A DNA stretch of 8,688 nucleotides. Origin: Treponema sp. (lineage in GTDB: Bacteria > Spirochaetota > Spirochaetia > Treponematales > Breznakiellaceae). Position numbers and translations under genes: made by a program. The stretch covers positions 1 to 8,688 of the forward strand of contig JAITAN010000115.1 in NCBI GenBank assembly GCA_031284105.1, given 5' to 3'. The notes beneath the pieces were generated by a model. The model saw only the letters and a list, made by a program, of their open reading frames with translations. It was not told where the DNA came from and made no database searches. Positions 6,782 to 8,688 of this stretch are shown in pieces (position 1 is the first letter of the stretch; each line of letters opens with the position of its first letter).

Positions 6782-6844
6782 GTTGATTCCATCACAGAAT
6801 CAGTTGATTCTGTCGTAGAATCAGTTGATTTTGCCGCGGTAGCC
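6782..6844 (+). repeat. Three 21-bp in-frame tandem repeats
   Basis: Units start at 6782, 6803 and 6824 with GTTGATT and encode VDSITES, VDSVVES and the more diverged VDFAAVA. Each of the first two units also carries a dyad (TGATTCT / AGAATCA at 6805-6823). They look like slippage duplications of a heptad within the decayed scaffold/protease gene. Confidence 0.6.
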
Positions 6845-7332
6845 GGCACAAAGATTTCGCTATTCGGACTGCTGTCGGGAGGCGGTCTGTCCATTGTTGA
6901 TAAGAGCGGGCATATAGCCGCGTTTACCCGCAAGGCGGGAGCGGAAGAAATAAAAAGCCTGACCGGAAACGGGGGGCGGGAAGAGACAAGTATGGACAAG
7001 TTGGAAGAAATCAAGGCGCGGAGCGAAAGCCTGTGTGCGGGACTTGCGGCGGAAAAGGAAAAACTCGCCGCGTTCCAAAGAGAAAACGCCGAACTCAAGA
7101 ACGCCGGAAAGAACGCCGGAGCTGCCGCGTATTTCGGACGGCTGCGGGACGAGGGGAAACTGCCGCCCGCGCGGTCTGAAAAGGCGGTCGCATTGGATAC
7201 CGGATTATCCGATGAGACGCGGAAAGGCTTCCGAGAGGTATGGAGCGGCGTGAGCGCACGGGAAGGAGAAGCGCCTGAGCGACTTTGACGAAGCGGCGAA
7301 AGCGATGTATGCGGAAAATCCCGCGCTGTTTG

Positions 7333-7346
7333 AGGAGGGCATTGCA
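7333..7346 (+). promoter_or_regulatory. Shine-Dalgarno that fixes the start of the small head gene
   Basis: AGGAGGG (7333-7339) lies 6 bases before ATG 7346. That ATG overlaps the upstream TGA (7347-7349) as ATGA. This shows that the gene starts at 7346, upstream of the in-frame TGA, and not at the later GTG codon. Confidence 0.65.
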
Positions 7347-7729
7347 TGAGGCGGGCGTATAGAATGGAAACGGCGGTAGAGCCGTGAAGCGGCGTGGTGC
7401 AGGGTTCCGCAGAGACCACGGTCAAAGCGCCCGGAGCGGACGGGTCTGGGGATTTTATCGGGGTATACGCATTTGAAGCGAATGAGCGGAAAGAAGCGGG
7501 CGATGAAGCGGGGATTGCGCTATCCGGTGTGGTGCAGGCGCCGGCGGGCGGAACGGTGAGCGCGGGCAGGAAGGCGGTATTGAAAGGCGATGCGCGCGGC
7601 GTGTTCGTCAATGCGCCGGAAACGGAGGGGCGGTACGCGGTCTGCGGAACGTTCCTGCAGTCGGGCGCCGAAGGCGGGTATGTGGATATGATTATCGAGC
7701 GGGGAAGCGTAACGATTCCCGAAGCGTAA
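7346..7729 (+). pseudogene. Small phage head protein (DUF2190-like), interrupted by an in-frame TGA
   Basis: From the ATG at 7346 the frame reads 13 codons (MRRAYRMETAVEP), meets TGA at 7385-7387, then stays open to TAA 7727-7729, about 127 codons in all. The body has the short, glycine- and valine-rich repetitive beta pattern of capsid decoration or DUF2190-type proteins: GIALSGVVQAPAGGTVSAGR, AVLKGDARGVFV, then YVDMIIERGSVTIPEA at the end. Its position between the scaffold and capsid genes fits. A restart at GTG 7394 or 7397 could give a shorter product but has no good ribosome binding site. TGA may have arisen from TGG. The family call is moderate. Confidence 0.6.
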
Positions 7730-7741
7730 GGAGGAAAGAAA
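7728..7741 (+). promoter_or_regulatory. Strong Shine-Dalgarno of the capsid gene
   Basis: AAGGAGG (7728-7734), overlapping the TAA of the previous gene, lies 6 bases before ATG 7741. It is an essentially ideal site, as expected for a highly expressed capsid gene, and has survived although the gene is broken. Confidence 0.7.
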
Positions 7742-8688
7742 TGGCGAGAGAGTATGGGTATGTGAGCCTGCCGTTAAGTAATTTGGCGGCGGACATTTCG
7801 ACAAAAGCGCGGGAGGGGCTGGTTGCGCCGCGTATATTCCCGCGCATTGTGGTTGCAAAGCCGGCGGGCAAATATGCGGTATTCGATGAAGAGGATGCGC
7901 TTAAGGTGCCGGATGCGGCGCCGGCGGGAGAGCGGAGTCGTGCAAACGAATTCTATACGTCAGGCGGAATGGAAGGTTATAAGACAAGCCGTTACGGGAG
8001 CAAGGCGTTTATCGAAGAGGACGAACCGCGGTTTATAGAATGCCCATTCAAATTGTGGGCGCGGCGCCATGTGGAAACGCCGGTAACGAAACCGGAACCG
8101 GCGCAGGAAAAACGGGCGGCGGACGTGGCGTTGAACCTGATCGGGCGGGCGGCAACGCCGTCGGGCAAAGGGACTGCAACCGGCAGGAAATGATCGAACG
8201 CGTCGGACACGACCGGAGGCGACCCCGCGGTGGACATCGGGGCGGCGATTGGGCAGATGTTTTTCCTGCCGAATCTGATGCTTCTCCCCGAAGCGGTGTA
8301 CGATGCGGTAGAATACCGCCCGCGCCTGCTGAACAAACTGGGCGAGGCGAACCTAGCGAAGCTGTTCCGCGTCGACCGCGTCGTTATATCGAAGGGCACG
8401 GCGGATTTCAGCAAACGGAGCAAGGGCAAAACGCTTACGCCGTCCGGTCTCTGGGGGAACGGCGTGGCGCCGGCCTGCACGAGCGGCGCGTGGAATGAGC
8501 CGTGTGCGGGTAAGACGCCGATGGTGAGGTATCCGTAGGCGGATCGACGGCTATGTGGTGCGGATGTGGGACGATGAGGATGACAAGGACAAGATTCCGT
8601 CCGAGCTCGTTGAAACGTGGGGAAACGGGAGCGCGGAACTATTTACAATCAACAGCGATGCGAGCGGAACTCTTGGCAATATGAATGG
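7741..8688 (+). pseudogene. Phage major capsid protein, broken by TGA and a frameshift; 3' end outside window
   Basis: The N-terminal 150 codons run to TGA 8191-8193 (MAREYGYVSLPLSNLAADIS at the start, FKLWARRHVETPVTK later). The same frame then continues with SNASDTTGGDPAVDIGAAIG, NLMLLPEAVYDAVEYRPRLL, LAKLFRVDRVVISKG, SGLWGNGVAPA and MVRYP, up to TAG 8536-8538. A +1 frame change at 8528-8539 then leads to RIDGYVVRMWDDEDDKDKIP, open to the window end. The order (DP..I segment, NxxLLPxxVYD, then LAxLFxVDRVVxxxA, xLWG) is typical of a large family of tailed-phage major capsid proteins. At the first TGA the family usually has Trp (KWSxxxxxDP), so TGG to TGA is the likely lesion. Product: non-functional unless recoded. 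Confidence 0.72.

Larger units (their letters stand above)
6734..7349 (+). pseudogene. Phage scaffold/maturation-protease-like protein, 5'-truncated and frameshifted
   Basis: The frame is open from 6734 to the stop at 7286-7288, apart from a TAG at 6758-6760, and has no convincing start; the first ATG (6992) is internal. A 1-base frame change near 7245-7256 leads into the true C-terminus, LSDFDEAAKAMYAENPALFE, which ends at TGA 7347-7349. Residues after 6992 form a charged, probably coiled-coil stretch (MDKLEEIKARSESLCAG, then AAEKEKLAAFQRENAELKNA), followed by YFGRLRDEGKLPPARSEKAV. This layout resembles the C-terminal scaffold half of Mu gpI-type head proteases. The protease half is not present. 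The family call is from pattern and from the capsid genes downstream. Confidence 0.55.
6734..8688 (+). mobile_element. Decayed prophage remnant: head morphogenesis module
   Basis: GC-rich plus-strand segment holding three consecutive phage head genes in the usual order: scaffold/protease part, small head protein, major capsid. It begins directly against the IS-end palindrome and runs off the window. All three genes are interrupted by stops or frame changes, while overlaps and ribosome binding sites remain recognisable. The phage type may be Mu-like (a temperate transposable phage), but no transposition gene is in view to confirm this. Confidence 0.7.

Noticed and set aside
6730..7611. 293-codon minus-strand open frame rich in Ser, Pro and Ala
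   Set aside because: It is a shadow of the GC-rich phage coding strand; the plus strand has ribosome binding sites, gene overlaps and family-like protein.
7992..8480. 162-codon minus-strand frame in the capsid region
   Set aside because: Antisense to recognisable capsid sequence, and no start signals.
7346..8688. Genome-wide reassignment of UGA to tryptophan
   Set aside because: aroB ends at a TGA within a normal ATGA overlap, TGG is used for Trp throughout, and the phage genes also carry frameshifts and a TAG, so decay explains the data better.

Overview
The window looks like the chromosome of a Gram-negative (diderm) bacterium. An Omp85-type outer-membrane beta-barrel protein with a signal peptide shows the outer membrane. 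The style of the proteins suggests a Treponema-like spirochete, but this is an impression and not a proven placement. The window is a mosaic: one intact four-gene operon on the minus strand (about 766-6664), flanked on both sides by mobile-element debris.

Left flank (1-765): bases 2-124 encode the last 40 residues of an IS5-family transposase. The frame runs through the right terminal inverted repeat (TIR, 109-121) and stops at the insertion junction. About 640 bases without a credible gene follow. They hold a TIR-like sequence facing the first one (130-142), an 18-bp repeat pair (181-229), a striking degenerate tandem array with a 22-23-bp period (247-440) and several dyads (560-620).

Operon (minus strand, order of transcription): 3-dehydroquinate synthase (aroB), a small Omp85/BamA-like protein with one POTRA-like domain, a PglK-like ABC exporter of the lipid-linked-glycan flippase type, and UDP-glucose 6-dehydrogenase (ugd). 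The first junction is a 4-base ATGA overlap; the other gaps are 27 and 11 bases, each with a purine-rich ribosome binding site. The last three genes suggest surface glycan synthesis and export: Ugd makes UDP-glucuronate, the ABC protein could flip a lipid-linked glycan, and the barrel lies in the outer membrane. AroB belongs to the shikimate pathway and may simply share the promoter.

That promoter is notable. Upstream of aroB lies a 32-bp near-perfect palindrome (6702-6733) made of two inward-facing copies of the TIR seen at the left IS end, flanked by TA. It looks like an IS stripped to its two ends, or a minimal MITE-like element. One base difference in the right copy turns TTCACA into a perfect -35 box (TTGACA), with TTTAAT 18 bases downstream.

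Right flank (6734-8688, plus strand): a GC-rich remnant of a phage head module. In order it holds the C-terminal part of a scaffold/maturation-protease-like protein, a small head (DUF2190-like) protein and a major capsid protein running off the window. Start codons and ribosome binding sites of the last two genes are well preserved. However, the module carries a TAG, two in-frame TGA codons and two +1 frame changes, so it is most simply a recently decayed prophage.
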